From: Planctomycetota bacterium
Lineage (GTDB): Bacteria > Planctomycetota > Planctomycetia > Pirellulales > Lacipirellulaceae
Direction: 5' to 3'
DNA: 5,149 nt
Assembly: GCA_024278035.1 (NCBI GenBank)
Contig: JAJRUA010000275.1
Span: 1 to 5,149, forward strand
The notes beneath the pieces are model-generated. The model made no database searches. It had not been told where the DNA came from and saw nothing but the letters and a program-made list of their open reading frames with translations. Within the stretch, counting starts at the first letter, position 1; each line of letters opens with the position of its first letter. Shown in pieces: positions 4,740-5,149 of this stretch. Position numbers and translations under genes: made by a program.

Positions 4740-5149
4740 GTGCTAGCAAAAGTGCTCGTGGGATCGCTTCGCAACACTTGCGTGATGCTAGCGCTCTTTG
4801 CCGTGAACGCCACGTCGCAGGGGGCCGAGCCGATACGAAGGCTGCCTGAGCTGGAGGTCACTCCCGACATTCGGGCGGTGGCCGACTGGCAAACGATGGC
4901 CGATTGGCGGGAAGAGCGGGAAGAGGAAGTGCCCCCGTCGGACGATGCCAAGGAGGAAGAGAAGGAGGGGGCTTCGATCGCCGACCGTCTTGAGTCGCTC
5001 GAAGAGAAGTACGGTGACCTCGAATCTTCTTACGAGGATTTAGAATCCGCTCATACGGACCTTGAAGAAAGCCTTAAAGGCTATGCTCGCTCTGGCCACA
5101 GCGGTGCGACCATGAAAGTCAACGGGCGTATCCACTTGGACTCGTGGAA
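4740..5149 (+). CDS. N-terminal part of an outer-membrane porin (OprO/OprP-like), cut off by the window end
   Basis: Reading from GTG 4740, the first 136 residues are present and the frame is open to the last base. A Sec signal occupies about residues 1-29: Lys4 and Arg11 in the n-region, hydrophobic core VMLALFAV at 15-22, cut probably between 26 and 29. A Glu-rich, charged stretch follows (57-76). Then comes a coiled coil with heptads: d positions I80, L87, L94, L101, L108 and a positions L84, Y91, Y98, H105, L112. After it, SGHSGATMKVNGRIHLDSW (118-136) matches the entry into the beta barrel of planctomycete phosphate-selective-porin-like proteins, where a MKV-x-GRIH strand starts the barrel. 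Such porins are trimers, and the coiled coil may help trimerise or span the periplasm. Solute specificity cannot be told. The gene is preceded by terminator-like structures and is probably a separate unit from the SUMF1-like gene. Confidence 0.8.
   Translation, partial: MLAKVLVGSLRNTCVMLALFAVNATSQGAEPIRRLPELEVTPDIRAVADWQTMADWREEREEEVPPSDDAKEEEKEGASIADRLESLEEKYGDLESSYEDLESAHTDLEESLKGYARSGHSGATMKVNGRIHLDSW

Overview
The window looks like a piece of a planctomycete chromosome (Rhodopirellula/Blastopirellula-type). The inference rests on the gene styles: exported sugar-active TIM-barrel and Gfo/Idh/MocA proteins with twin-arginine signals, an exported SUMF1-fold protein of a subtype common in that phylum, a porin with an N-terminal coiled coil, and a REP-associated tyrosine transposase (RAYT) tail followed by a REP hairpin. 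No database search was possible.

Layout. Positions 1-108 are the last 35 codons of a RAYT-like transposase gene, followed 6 nt later by a REP-type hairpin whose GTAG guide tetranucleotide lies on the minus strand. Positions 136-388 hold no gene, only two possible hairpins. A clean tRNA-Arg (anticodon CCG) lies on the minus strand at 389-462, and its flanks can pair to extend the acceptor stem. Positions 463-885 are non-coding and contain a palindrome cluster and a good candidate promoter (TATAAT at 800-805).

The main content is a plus-strand gene group. 886-1887 encodes a Tat-exported sugar isomerase/epimerase-like TIM barrel. 1984-3300 encodes a Tat-exported Gfo/Idh/MocA oxidoreductase. 3297-4511 encodes a Sec-exported SUMF1/FGE-fold protein that overlaps the oxidoreductase by ATGA. 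After about 230 nt with two terminator-like structures, a GTG-started gene at 4740 encodes the start of an OprO/OprP-type porin with a long heptad coiled coil; it runs off the window end.

How they may work together (inference): the oxidoreductase and the TIM barrel are both sent across the inner membrane folded, probably with cofactor or metal bound, and could oxidise and then isomerise or cleave a sugar or glycoside in the periplasm. The porin could admit substrate, although it appears to be a separate transcription unit. The SUMF1-like protein keeps the fold but has Ser where the first catalytic Cys of formylglycine-generating enzyme would be, so it is more likely a binding or accessory protein than a sulfatase activator. 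The nearest thing to a new system here is this exported sugar-modifying trio. Its substrate cannot be read from the sequence.
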